From the NCBI GenBank assembly GCA_023425285.1, contig JAFACY010000099.1, positions 1-15,452 of the forward strand: 15,452 nucleotides of DNA, given 5' to 3'. The number at the start of each line of letters is the position of its first letter. Position 1 is the stretch's first letter. Origin of the DNA: Bacillota bacterium. Lineage in GTDB: Bacteria; Bacillota; Clostridia; Tissierellales; Sedimentibacteraceae. Positions 6,536 through 13,704 of this stretch are shown piece by piece. The notes beneath the pieces are model-generated. The model was not told where the DNA came from and ran no database searches. It worked only from the letters and a program-made list of their open reading frames with translations. Both the position numbers and the translations under genes were made by a program.

Positions 6536-6563
6536 GGGGACATTCCTTTAAAGGTGTGTCCCC
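6536..6563 (+). terminator. Strong hairpin between rplS and rbgA, weak T tract (partial terminator or processing site)
   Basis: GGGGACA (6536-6542) pairs with TGTCCCC (6557-6563), and a further CCT/AGG helix forms inside the palindrome CCTTTAAAGG (6545-6554). The stem is GC-rich but is followed by TTAAATTTG rather than a T run, so full termination is doubtful. It probably lowers rbgA-rnhB expression relative to rplS or stabilises the rplS mRNA 3' end. Confidence 0.6.
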
Positions 6564-6575
6564 TTAAATTTGAAT

Positions 6576-6580
6576 GAGGT
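6576..6580 (+). promoter_or_regulatory. Ribosome binding site deciding the rbgA start
   Basis: GAGGT lies five bases before ATG 6586. The in-frame ATG at 6574 overlaps this site and has no ribosome site of its own, so it is rejected as the start. Confidence 0.7.
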
Positions 6581-6585
6581 ATAAT

Positions 6586-7449
6586 ATGAATATAAACTGG
6601 TATCCGGGACATATGAAAAAAACGAAGGATTTGCTCCAGGAAAACATCAAGCTTGTTAACATCGTTATCGAGGTCATTGATGCAAGAATTCCCATATCAA
6701 GCAAAAATCCTGATTTTGATAATTTGTTCAGAGACAAAAAAAGACTGATAGTTCTCAACAAATATGATCTGGCAGATCCGAACCTGAACAAGGCATGGGA
6801 AGCATATTACAGAAGCAAGGGCTGGTCGGTCGTTCTGTACAATTCAACCAACAACAAGGAGCTCAGAAAGCTGGACAATGCCATTGCCGAAGCTTCTAAG
6901 GAAATAGTTGAACGCTACAAAAAAAGGGGACTGCTTAACAGGACCATAAAGGCTATGATTGTCGGAATCCCCAACGTAGGCAAATCAACTCTCATTAATT
7001 CCATAGTAAAAAGAAAAAGTGCCAAGACAGGAAATATGCCGGGTGTAACAAAGGGAAAGCAGTGGATACGCCTTACAGGCAACATTGATCTGCTGGATAC
7101 TCCGGGTATCCTCTGGCCGAAATTTGATGACGATAAATTAGCTCTTAACCTCGCATTTACGGGAGCAATAAGAGATGAAGTGCTTGTTTTAGAAGAAATA
7201 TCTTTAAAATTTGTCGAGAAGATGATAGAGTTAAATAAGGTTGATGCAATAATAGAAAAGTATGGTATAGAAAGAGGCGAAAAGCCCCTTGATATTTTAG
7301 ATAACATTGCATATAAAAAAGGATTTTTGCTGAATAATAAGGAAATAGATTATCTGAGAGTGGCACATTTGTTGTTGAATGACTTCAGAAGCGGAAAATT
7401 AGGCAATATAACGTTGGAATCAGTAGAAGAACAACAGGAGAACAGTTGA
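6586..7449 (+). CDS. rbgA: Ribosome biogenesis GTPase RbgA (YlqF)
   Basis: RbgA is a circularly permuted GTPase needed for a late step of 50S assembly in B. subtilis. With the start at 6586 it is 287 aa and opens NINWYPGHMKK, where His9 is the residue implicated in GTP hydrolysis in the family. The permuted motif order is visible: G4 NKYD (58-61) comes first, then G1 GIPNVGKST (127-135), a G2 Thr in GVTKGKQW (153-160) and G3 DTPG (171-174). The C-terminal part is the helical ANTAR-like RNA-binding domain. An in-frame ATG 12 bases upstream would add MRYN, but it overlaps the GAGGT site. It follows rplS directly, without lepB between, and rnhB begins three bases after its stop. Confidence 0.97.
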   Translation: MNINWYPGHMKKTKDLLQENIKLVNIVIEVIDARIPISSKNPDFDNLFRDKKRLIVLNKYDLADPNLNKAWEAYYRSKGWSVVLYNSTNNKELRKLDNAIAEASKEIVERYKKRGLLNRTIKAMIVGIPNVGKSTLINSIVKRKSAKTGNMPGVTKGKQWIRLTGNIDLLDTPGILWPKFDDDKLALNLAFTGAIRDEVLVLEEISLKFVEKMIELNKVDAIIEKYGIERGEKPLDILDNIAYKKGFLLNNKEIDYLRVAHLLLNDFRSGKLGNITLESVEEQQENS

Positions 7450-7452
7450 GCT

Positions 7453-8097
7453 ATGGGAGAACAATTGTTAAAGATAGAAACAGAGCTTTGGGACAAGGGA
7501 TATAAATATATAGCCTGCATAGATGAGGTTGGCAGAGGATGTCTGGCAGGAAGCGTCGTGACATGCGCCATAATTATGCCTCAGGGTCTGCTCATAGATG
7601 GAGTTAATGATTCTAAAAAATTAACTGCCAAAAAAAGAGACATGCTGTTTGATGTCATCAGGGAATCCGCCGTTGCAATCGGCATCGGAGAAATGGATTG
7701 CCAAATGGTGGATGATATAAATATAAAAAATGCCACGAAGCTTGCCATGAAACAGGCAATAGAAAATCTGAAAGACAGGGACGGCAATAATATAATTCCG
7801 GATTTCGTCCTCATAGATGCCGAGAAGCTGGATATCAAAATCCCTCAGATGAACATAATCCACGGTGATGCAACATGTCACGGCATAGCGGCAGCATCAA
7901 TAATAGCCAAGGTTACGAGAGACAGACAGATGGATGAAATGGATAAAATATATCCGCAATACAAATTTGGAAAAAATAAGGGATACGGAACGAAGGATCA
8001 CATACAGGCGCTCCTTGAGTACGGTCCCATTGAAATACATAGAAAAACATTTTTGAAAAAGATACTGAACATGGAAGAACAAATGAGCTTCATATAG
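7453..8097 (+). CDS. rnhB: Ribonuclease HII
   Basis: RNase HII nicks 5' of ribonucleotides embedded in DNA and degrades RNA in RNA-DNA hybrids. The 214-aa protein has IDEVGRG (23-29), giving catalytic Asp24 and Glu25 plus the GRG ribonucleotide-sensing loop. Asp122 (LIDAEKL) and Asp139 (HGDA) complete the DEDD set. IAAASIIAKVTRDRQM (145-160) and KFGKNKGYGTKDHIQALLEYG (171-191) are typical. The usual KGDAKS is HGDATC here, a small deviation. AGGAG (7436-7440) lies inside the rbgA 3' end at a longish 12 bases from the ATG, so translation is probably coupled to rbgA. The 3' end of the gene forms one arm of the terminator. Confidence 0.97.
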   Translation: MGEQLLKIETELWDKGYKYIACIDEVGRGCLAGSVVTCAIIMPQGLLIDGVNDSKKLTAKKRDMLFDVIRESAVAIGIGEMDCQMVDDINIKNATKLAMKQAIENLKDRDGNNIIPDFVLIDAEKLDIKIPQMNIIHGDATCHGIAAASIIAKVTRDRQMDEMDKIYPQYKFGKNKGYGTKDHIQALLEYGPIEIHRKTFLKKILNMEEQMSFI

Positions 8098-8112
8098 CAT
8101 TTGTTCTTTTTT
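8075..8112 (+). terminator. Rho-independent terminator overlapping the rnhB 3' end
   Basis: AAGAACAAATG (8075-8085, inside rnhB) pairs perfectly over 11 bp with CATTTGTTCTT (8098-8108), with T's to 8112. The stop codon TAG (8095-8097) lies in the loop. Ribosomes finishing rnhB would cover the 5' arm, so termination may depend on how well rnhB is translated. Confidence 0.85.
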
Positions 8113-8129
8113 GTTTAGTAATGTTTCAT

Positions 8130-8156
8130 TTGACGAATGTATATTTTTGTGATAAT
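8130..8156 (+). promoter_or_regulatory. Candidate promoter of deoC
   Basis: TTGACG (8130-8135) stands 15 bases before GATAAT (8151-8156). The latter is preceded by TGT, making an extended -10; TAATCT (8153-8158) at 17-base spacing is an alternative. It lies just after the rnhB terminator and before deoC, where a promoter is required. No operator or riboswitch-like fold was recognised in the ~45-base leader. Confidence 0.55.
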
Positions 8157-8201
8157 CTAATAAATATGAACAAATTATATAGATATTGGTAGGGGATAAG
8201 T

Positions 8202-8858
8202 ATGGACGCAAGGGAAATTTTGAAATATGTTGACCACACGCTTTTGAAAGCGTTTGCAACGTGGGAGGAAATAAAATTATTATGTGATGAAGCAATAGAA
8301 TATAAAACTGCTTCTGTTTGTGTACCTCCTTGTTATATAAAGAAAATCAATGAAATGTACGCAGATAAAATAAATATTTGTACCGTAATAGGTTTCCCGT
8401 TGGGATACTCTGTAACAGAGGCTAAAATATCAGAATGCGAGCAGGCCATTAAAGACGGCGCAAGCGAAATTGACATGGTTATTAACATAACCGATGTGAA
8501 AAATAAGGAATATAAAAAGGTAGAAGAAGAAATATCCGCTGTTAAAAAAGTCACAGGAAATAGAATATTAAAGGTAATAATTGAAACCTGTTATCTTACG
8601 GAAGAAGAAAAAATTGCTATGTGTAAAGCGGTTACCAATGCGGGTGCGGACTATATAAAGACATCTACGGGATTTGGTACAGGCGGAGCTGATTTAGAGG
8701 ATATAAAATTATTTAAAAAATATTTGGGTGAAGGTGTTAGAATTAAGGCTTCCGGGGGTATAAAAACACTCGAAGCTATGAAAATGTTTATTAGGGAAGG
8801 CTGTTCGAGAATTGGTACAAGTTCTGCAATTAAATTGATAAATGACGCTCAGCGTTAA
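8202..8858 (+). CDS. deoC: Deoxyribose-phosphate aldolase DeoC
   Basis: DeoC cleaves 2-deoxy-D-ribose-5-phosphate to acetaldehyde and glyceraldehyde-3-phosphate, the last step of deoxynucleoside catabolism. The 218-aa class I aldolase has KYVDHTLLK (8-16), VIGFPLGY (62-69), EIDMVIN (89-95, Asp91), the Schiff-base Lys153 in DYIKTSTGFG (150-159) and the proton-relay Lys182 in IKASGGIKT (181-189). All catalytic residues are present and length is normal. AGGGGAT (8191-8197) precedes the ATG. It lies 44 bases upstream of the nucleoside-binding lipoprotein gene, so the two are very likely co-transcribed. This ties sugar breakdown to nucleoside uptake. Confidence 0.98.
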   Translation: MDAREILKYVDHTLLKAFATWEEIKLLCDEAIEYKTASVCVPPCYIKKINEMYADKINICTVIGFPLGYSVTEAKISECEQAIKDGASEIDMVINITDVKNKEYKKVEEEISAVKKVTGNRILKVIIETCYLTEEEKIAMCKAVTNAGADYIKTSTGFGTGGADLEDIKLFKKYLGEGVRIKASGGIKTLEAMKMFIREGCSRIGTSSAIKLINDAQR

Positions 8859-8902
8859 TTTATAAAAATCTTATAAGTAAGATAAATGGAGGAGATTGTA
8901 TT

Positions 8903-9991
8903 ATGAAAAAAATAGGTATCATTGCACTGGCACTTATGCTGATTTTGGCTTTATCCGCATGTGCCAAGGAGCAAACGACAGGTACACCGGCTGATGGAAC
9001 ATTTGAAATTGCGCTTATTACAGACGTTGGAACTATTGATGATAAATCATTCAATCAGGGTTCATGGGAAGGCGTTGTTGCATATGCAGAAGAAGCTAAT
9101 AAAACATACAAATATTACAAACCATCTGAAAAATCAGACGATGCATATCTAACTTCAATTGATTTAGCTGTTAAGGCAGGAGCTAAAATAATTGTTTGTC
9201 CGGGATTCTTATTTGAAGTGCCGGTTTTCAACGCACAAGACAAATATCCGGAAGTGAAATTTATAATTCTTGACGGTAATCCACATGCCGGGGATTGGGT
9301 TCCTGTAGTTAAGGATAATACTCTGTCAATATTCTATGCTGAACAAGAAGCAGGCTTTCTGGCAGGATATGCGGCTGTTAAAGACGGCTATAAAAATTTA
9401 GGTTTCATGGGCGGAATGGCTGTTCCTGCGGTTGTTCGTTTCGGTTACGGATATATCCAGGGAGCAGAAGTTGCAGCTGAAGAATTAGGATTGACTGACG
9501 GCTCAGTAAAGGTTAAATATACATATGTAGGAAACTTTGATGCTTCACCTGAAAATATGGCAAAGGCTGCAGCATGGTATAATGAAGGTACAGAAATTAT
9601 ATTTGCTTGCGGCGGTGCAGTAGGCAACTCAGTTATGAAAGCAGCTGAAACAGCTAAAACAAAAGTTATAGGTGTTGACGTTGACCAATATGCAGAATCA
9701 GAAACTGTTATAACATCTTCAATGAAGAACTTAACAAAATCAGTTTATGATGCTCTTAAATTATTCTATGACGGTAAATTCCCGGGTGGAGATATTCAGG
9801 TATTAGATGCAACAGTAAACGGAGTTCAGTTGCCGATGGAAAATTCCAAATTTGAAAAATTCTCTCAGGCAGATTATGATTCTGTATACGGAAAAATAGT
9901 AAACAAGGAATTTAAAATTCTTGGAGATCTGGACGTTGCAGGTCCAAAAGAAATCGAAACACAAAAAGTTGTAGTAGAAGAAATAAATTAA
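8903..9991 (+). CDS. BMP-family nucleoside-binding lipoprotein (BmpA/PnrA/NupN-like ABC transporter substrate-binding protein)
   Basis: This is the extracellular binding subunit of a nucleoside ABC importer. The 362-aa precursor starts MKKIGIIALALMLILALSAC, a type II signal peptide with lipobox LSAC and modified Cys20. A flexible linker (AKEQTTGTPADG) leads to the BMP fold. DVGTIDDKSFNQGSWEG (41-57) is the hallmark ligand-pocket segment, followed by a PGF strand (100-102), AGFLAGYAAVK (150-160) and GFMGGMAVPAVVRFGYGY (167-184). Relatives such as TmpC/PnrA and B. subtilis NupN bind purine nucleosides or guanosine. The exact ligand cannot be read here. GGAGGAG (8888-8894) gives strong translation. 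A strong terminator follows, then the ATPase and permeases of the same importer. Confidence 0.95.
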   Translation: MKKIGIIALALMLILALSACAKEQTTGTPADGTFEIALITDVGTIDDKSFNQGSWEGVVAYAEEANKTYKYYKPSEKSDDAYLTSIDLAVKAGAKIIVCPGFLFEVPVFNAQDKYPEVKFIILDGNPHAGDWVPVVKDNTLSIFYAEQEAGFLAGYAAVKDGYKNLGFMGGMAVPAVVRFGYGYIQGAEVAAEELGLTDGSVKVKYTYVGNFDASPENMAKAAAWYNEGTEIIFACGGAVGNSVMKAAETAKTKVIGVDVDQYAESETVITSSMKNLTKSVYDALKLFYDGKFPGGDIQVLDATVNGVQLPMENSKFEKFSQADYDSVYGKIVNKEFKILGDLDVAGPKEIETQKVVVEEIN

Positions 9992-10029
9992 TATTATTTT
10001 TTAGCTTCAGTTGAGATTTCAATTGATAC

Positions 10030-10068
10030 AAAAAAGTGTCTTGACGTATTATAATAAGACACTTTTTT
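10030..10068. terminator. Intra-operon terminator between the binding protein and ABC ATPase genes
   Basis: AAAAAAGTGTCTT (10030-10042) pairs perfectly over 13 bp with AAGACACTTTTTT (10056-10068) around a 13-base loop, ending in six T's. The A-rich and T-rich arms make it potentially bidirectional. As the downstream transporter genes lack a clear promoter, partial read-through probably sets lower ATPase and permease expression than binding protein. Confidence 0.85.
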
Positions 10069-10095
10069 GCTATAAACTACCATAAGGAGTTAAGT

Positions 10096-11628
10096 ATGGA
10101 ATATGTCATTGAGATGAATCATATCACCAAGGAGTTTGGTGATTTTAAAGCAGTTGATGATGTTACATTTAAAGTTAAAAAGGGTGAGATTCATGCTCTT
10201 TTGGGAGAAAACGGAGCAGGTAAATCCACTCTTATGAGTATATTATTCGGCTTGTATCAGGCTGAACGAGGCGATATTTCCATTAATGGAAAGCCCGTAA
10301 AGATTAATAATCCCAATGATGCAAATGATTTAGGAATAGGAATGGTTCATCAGCATTTCAAATTGGTTCATAATTTCACAGTTTTAGAAAGCATTGTATT
10401 AGGCAGGGAAACTACTAAAAACGGATTTCTTCAAATGGAAGAAGCAAGAAATAAAATAAAAAAATTAAGCGAACAATATAAACTAAAAATAGATCCCGAT
10501 GCCCGCATATCCGATATAACGGTTGGTATGCAGCAAAGAGTGGAAATACTTAAAATGCTTTACAGAGACAATGATATATTAATATTTGATGAGCCTACGG
10601 CAGTTCTTACTCAACAGGAAATAGATGAGCTGATGAAAATAATGAAGGATATGACCGAAGAAGGAAAATCAATTGTTTTTATTACGCATAAATTAAACGA
10701 AATAAAGGCTGCAGCCAACAGATGCAGTGTTCTGAGAAAAGGAAAATATATAGGTACTGTTGATGTGGACAAAACTTCCAAAGAAGAAATGTCGGAAATG
10801 ATGGTCGGAAGAAAAGTAAACTTTGTTGTGAACAAGGATGAGTGTACGTCGGATGAACCTGTTCTTGAGGTTCAAAACCTTACGATTACAAATAAAGAAA
10901 CGAAGAAAAACAAGGTCAATAATGTCTCTTTCAACGTAAAAAAAGGTGAAATACTTTGTATAGCAGGAATTGACGGCAACGGGCAATCCGAATTGGTACA
11001 AGGTATAACTGGTTTATTGCCCCTGACATCAGGCAAAATTATATTAAATAACGAAGATGTTACCAAAAGTTCAATAAGGCAAAAATGCATTGCGGGTTTT
11101 GCACATATACCCGAAGACAGGCAAAAATACGGTCTTGTTCTTGACTACAGCCTGAAGGAAAATGCGGTTTTGCAAACATATTATGATTCTAAATTTCAAA
11201 AGAACGGCTTTATAAAATTTGATGCAGTAAAAGAATATGCAAGAAAGTTAATAGATAAATTTGATATAAGGTCCAGTCAGGGAGAGGACTCCGTTGTGCG
11301 GGGCATGTCAGGAGGGAATCAGCAAAAACTGATTGTTGCAAGAGAAATTGACAGAGATCCCGACATTATTATAGCCGTACAACCGACCAGGGGGCTCGAC
11401 GTCGGAGCTATAGAATATATACATAAGCAATTAATAGCACAAAGATGTTCAGGAAAAGCGGTTTTATTGGTTTCGCTTGATTTGGACGAAGTAATGAATG
11501 TAAGTGACCGTATACTGGTTATGTTCGAAGGTGAAATTGTGGGAGATTTAAATCCAAAGGATGTTACTGTTCAGGAGCTGGGGCTTTATATGTCCGGAAC
11601 TAAAAGGAGTGTGTACAATGAAGCATAA
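10096..11628 (+). CDS. Nucleoside ABC transporter ATP-binding protein (NupO/YufO-like, two NBDs)
   Basis: This cytoplasmic ATPase powers the nucleoside importer. The 510-aa protein holds two fused nucleotide-binding domains. NBD1 has Walker A GENGAGKST (37-45), signature region ITVGMQQR (141-148), Walker B ILIFDEP (161-167) and switch His198 (FITHKL). NBD2 is degenerate at Walker A (GIDGNGQSE, 291-299) and Walker B (IIIAVQPTRG, 425-433, lacking the catalytic Glu) but has a good MSGGNQQ signature (404-410). This asymmetry is usual for the RbsA/MglA/NupO type. NBD1 is thus likely to keep the intact ATP-binding Walker A/B, paired with the NBD2 signature. AAGGAG (10084-10089) precedes the ATG. 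Its 3' end overlaps the permease start by 11 bases. Confidence 0.95.
   Translation: MEYVIEMNHITKEFGDFKAVDDVTFKVKKGEIHALLGENGAGKSTLMSILFGLYQAERGDISINGKPVKINNPNDANDLGIGMVHQHFKLVHNFTVLESIVLGRETTKNGFLQMEEARNKIKKLSEQYKLKIDPDARISDITVGMQQRVEILKMLYRDNDILIFDEPTAVLTQQEIDELMKIMKDMTEEGKSIVFITHKLNEIKAAANRCSVLRKGKYIGTVDVDKTSKEEMSEMMVGRKVNFVVNKDECTSDEPVLEVQNLTITNKETKKNKVNNVSFNVKKGEILCIAGIDGNGQSELVQGITGLLPLTSGKIILNNEDVTKSSIRQKCIAGFAHIPEDRQKYGLVLDYSLKENAVLQTYYDSKFQKNGFIKFDAVKEYARKLIDKFDIRSSQGEDSVVRGMSGGNQQKLIVAREIDRDPDIIIAVQPTRGLDVGAIEYIHKQLIAQRCSGKAVLLVSLDLDEVMNVSDRILVMFEGEIVGDLNPKDVTVQELGLYMSGTKRSVYNEA
11603..11609 (+). promoter_or_regulatory. Ribosome binding site deciding the first permease start
   Basis: AAAGGAG lies eight bases before ATG 11618. 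The in-frame ATG at 11561 would add 19 residues translated from within the ATPase gene and has no such site. Confidence 0.7.
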
Positions 11629-12721
11629 ACCAAAATTTAGTTTAATTGATTCTAGCTGGGGAGTAAGCTTTATTTCTGCAGCAATGGCCATTTTTATAGG
11701 ACTCCTTTTCGGTTTTATTATTTTATTGATAAGCAATTCAAGGGAAGCGGTACCCGGATTTGTTGCAATTTTACAGGGCGGTTTTGCGAACGGTGCCAAG
11801 GGAATAGGCGATATGCTGTACAATGCAATCCCTATAATTCTGACCGGTCTTTCAGTGGGCTTCGCTTTTAAAACCGGTTTGTTCAACATCGGATCTTCCG
11901 GTCAATTTACCATGGGTGCATTTGTAGCAATTTATATAGGTATTAAATGGACGTTTTTACCGGGGCATCTGCACTGGATAGTCGCTTTAACCGGAGCCTT
12001 ATTAGCGGGAGCTTTGTGGGGACTGTTACCCGGCATATTAAAAGCATATTACAACGTGCATGAAGTTATATCCTCAATTATGATGAATTATATAGGCATG
12101 TACCTGGTAAATATCCTTATAGTTAAAAATATCCACGACAAAATTAAGAATCAAAGCTTGCCTGTTGCCAGGACTGCGATTATACCAAAGGCAGGTCTTG
12201 ACAAAATTTTTGAAACAAACAATATGAACATCGGAATTCTTATTGCAATATTAGCAGTTATTGTTATTTATATAATATTAAACAAGACAACCTTGGGATA
12301 TGAATTAAAGGCATGTGGATTAAGTCCAACTGCCAGCAAATATGCAGGAATAAATGCCAAAAATAAAATAATTCTTTCCATGCTGATAGCAGGTGCATTA
12401 TCGGGTCTGGGAGGAGGACTTTTGTATCTTGCCGGTTCGGGAAAATATCTCCAGGTAGTTGACATTCTGGCTCCTCAGGGCTTTAACGGGATTTCAGTGG
12501 CGCTTCTCGGCATGTCAAATCCAATCGGAATTTTATTTGCGGGGTTATTCATAGCGCATCTGACCGTAGGAGGAGTAAATATCCAGCTTTATTCATTTGC
12601 TCCCGAGGTAATCGATATAATTATTTCTGCAATAATTTATTGCGGAGCATTTGCACTTCTATTTAAAAATATAATTTTAAAAATAAATAAGCGCGGTATC
12701 AAACAGGAGGCAAGCAAATGA
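11618..12721 (+). CDS. Nucleoside ABC transporter permease 1 (NupP/YufP-like)
   Basis: This is an integral membrane subunit of the importer, of the branched-chain amino acid/BPD_transp_2 permease family. With the start at 11618 it is 367 aa. A long first hydrophobic helix (about 16-38) is followed by many others. Family landmarks are GLFNIGSSGQFTMGAF (87-102), VHEVISSIMMNYIG (147-160) and the cytoplasmic coupling segment LGYELKACGLSPTASKYAG (226-244). GALSGLGGGLLYLAGSG (259-275) lies in a membrane segment. It overlaps the ATPase gene by 11 bases and shares ATGA with the next permease, so the three are translated in a coupled way. Nucleoside specificity is inferred from the binding protein and gene order. 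Confidence 0.93.
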   Translation: MKHKPKFSLIDSSWGVSFISAAMAIFIGLLFGFIILLISNSREAVPGFVAILQGGFANGAKGIGDMLYNAIPIILTGLSVGFAFKTGLFNIGSSGQFTMGAFVAIYIGIKWTFLPGHLHWIVALTGALLAGALWGLLPGILKAYYNVHEVISSIMMNYIGMYLVNILIVKNIHDKIKNQSLPVARTAIIPKAGLDKIFETNNMNIGILIAILAVIVIYIILNKTTLGYELKACGLSPTASKYAGINAKNKIILSMLIAGALSGLGGGLLYLAGSGKYLQVVDILAPQGFNGISVALLGMSNPIGILFAGLFIAHLTVGGVNIQLYSFAPEVIDIIISAIIYCGAFALLFKNIILKINKRGIKQEASK

Positions 12722-13671
12722 ATGTAATTTATTTTATAGCTCAGCAAACTATGTTTTTTGCGATTCCTTTAATGATTGTTGCTCTGGGAGGAATGTTTTC
12801 CGAAAGAAGCGGTATCGTAAACATAGCACTTGAAGGAATAATGGTTATGGGTGCATTTGTAAGCATTTCGTTTTTAAGTATATTTCAGAGCATGATGAGC
12901 GGTCAGCTTCTGTTGATTCTTGCAATATTAGTCGCCGGTCTGACGGGAGCCGTGTTTTCATTGCTTCACGCCTTTGCTTCCATAAATTTAAGAGCTGATC
13001 AGACCATAAGCGGTACAGCTCTCAATATGTTTGCTCCTGCTTTTGCCATATTTGTTGCCAGAATGGTGCAGGGAGTTCAGCAGGTACAGTTTTTAGATAC
13101 CTTTCATATCTCCAAGGTACCGTTTTTAGGAGATATCCCGATACTTGGTCCCATATTGTTTCAAAACTGTTATATAACAACGTATATCGGAATCGGGATA
13201 GCCATAATGGCAGAAATAGTCATAAATCACACTAAATTCGGCTTGAGATTAAAGGCCTGCGGCGAACATCCCCAGGCTGCGGACTCTGTAGGAATTAACG
13301 TTTATAAAATCAGATATGCGGGAGTAATTATTTCAGGTATGCTTGGAGGAATAGGCGGTCTTGTATTTGTCGTTCCCACATCCACTAACTTCAACGCAAC
13401 AGTTGCAGGATACGGATTTTTGGCTCTTGCGGTTTTAATATTCGGTCAATGGAGAACAAAGAAAATATTTATGGCTGCGTTTTTCTTCGGTATAATGAAG
13501 ACCTTTGCGGCAGCATATTCTGCCATACCGATACTTAAAACGCTGCCTATATCAAACGATGTTTATAAAATGATTCCTTACATCGCTACATTGATTGTTT
13601 TGACGTTCTTTTCCAAAACATCACAGGCACCAAAAGCATCCGGAGTACCTTACGACAAGGGAAGCCGGTAA
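12718..13671 (+). CDS. Nucleoside ABC transporter permease 2 (NupQ/YufQ-like)
   Basis: This is the second membrane subunit, expected to form a heterodimer with the preceding permease. The 317-aa protein has GGMFSERSGIVNIALEGIMV (24-43), equivalent to the GLFNIG landmark of its partner. Further on come INLRADQTISGTALNMF and the coupling segment FGLRLKACGEHPQAADSVG. About eight to ten hydrophobic segments are visible. CAGGAGG (12704-12710) and the ATGA overlap with permease 1 support the start. A short polar tail (SKTSQAPKASGVPYDKGSR) ends in the cytoplasm or outside; topology was not computed. The next gene, of a different kind, begins 33 bases later without a visible terminator. Confidence 0.93.
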   Translation: MNVIYFIAQQTMFFAIPLMIVALGGMFSERSGIVNIALEGIMVMGAFVSISFLSIFQSMMSGQLLLILAILVAGLTGAVFSLLHAFASINLRADQTISGTALNMFAPAFAIFVARMVQGVQQVQFLDTFHISKVPFLGDIPILGPILFQNCYITTYIGIGIAIMAEIVINHTKFGLRLKACGEHPQAADSVGINVYKIRYAGVIISGMLGGIGGLVFVVPTSTNFNATVAGYGFLALAVLIFGQWRTKKIFMAAFFFGIMKTFAAAYSAIPILKTLPISNDVYKMIPYIATLIVLTFFSKTSQAPKASGVPYDKGSR

Positions 13672-13704
13672 TTTAATAATTTTCGATAACAGGGAGGAAC
13701 TACT

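Noticed and set aside
8859..8902. Hairpin ATCTTA/TAAGAT (8868-8883) between deoC and the lipoprotein gene
   Set aside because: Six AT-only pairs with no T run, too weak to call a terminator or riboswitch, and expected by chance in AT-rich DNA.
10068..10076. Extended -10-like TGCTATAAA before the ABC ATPase gene
   Set aside because: It has no -35 at proper spacing, overlaps the terminator T run, and transcription would begin at the edge of the ribosome site.
11561..11617. N-terminal extension of the first permease to ATG 11561
   Set aside because: It lies within the ATPase gene, lacks a ribosome site, and adds a segment not expected in the family; ATG 11618 has a good AAAGGAG.
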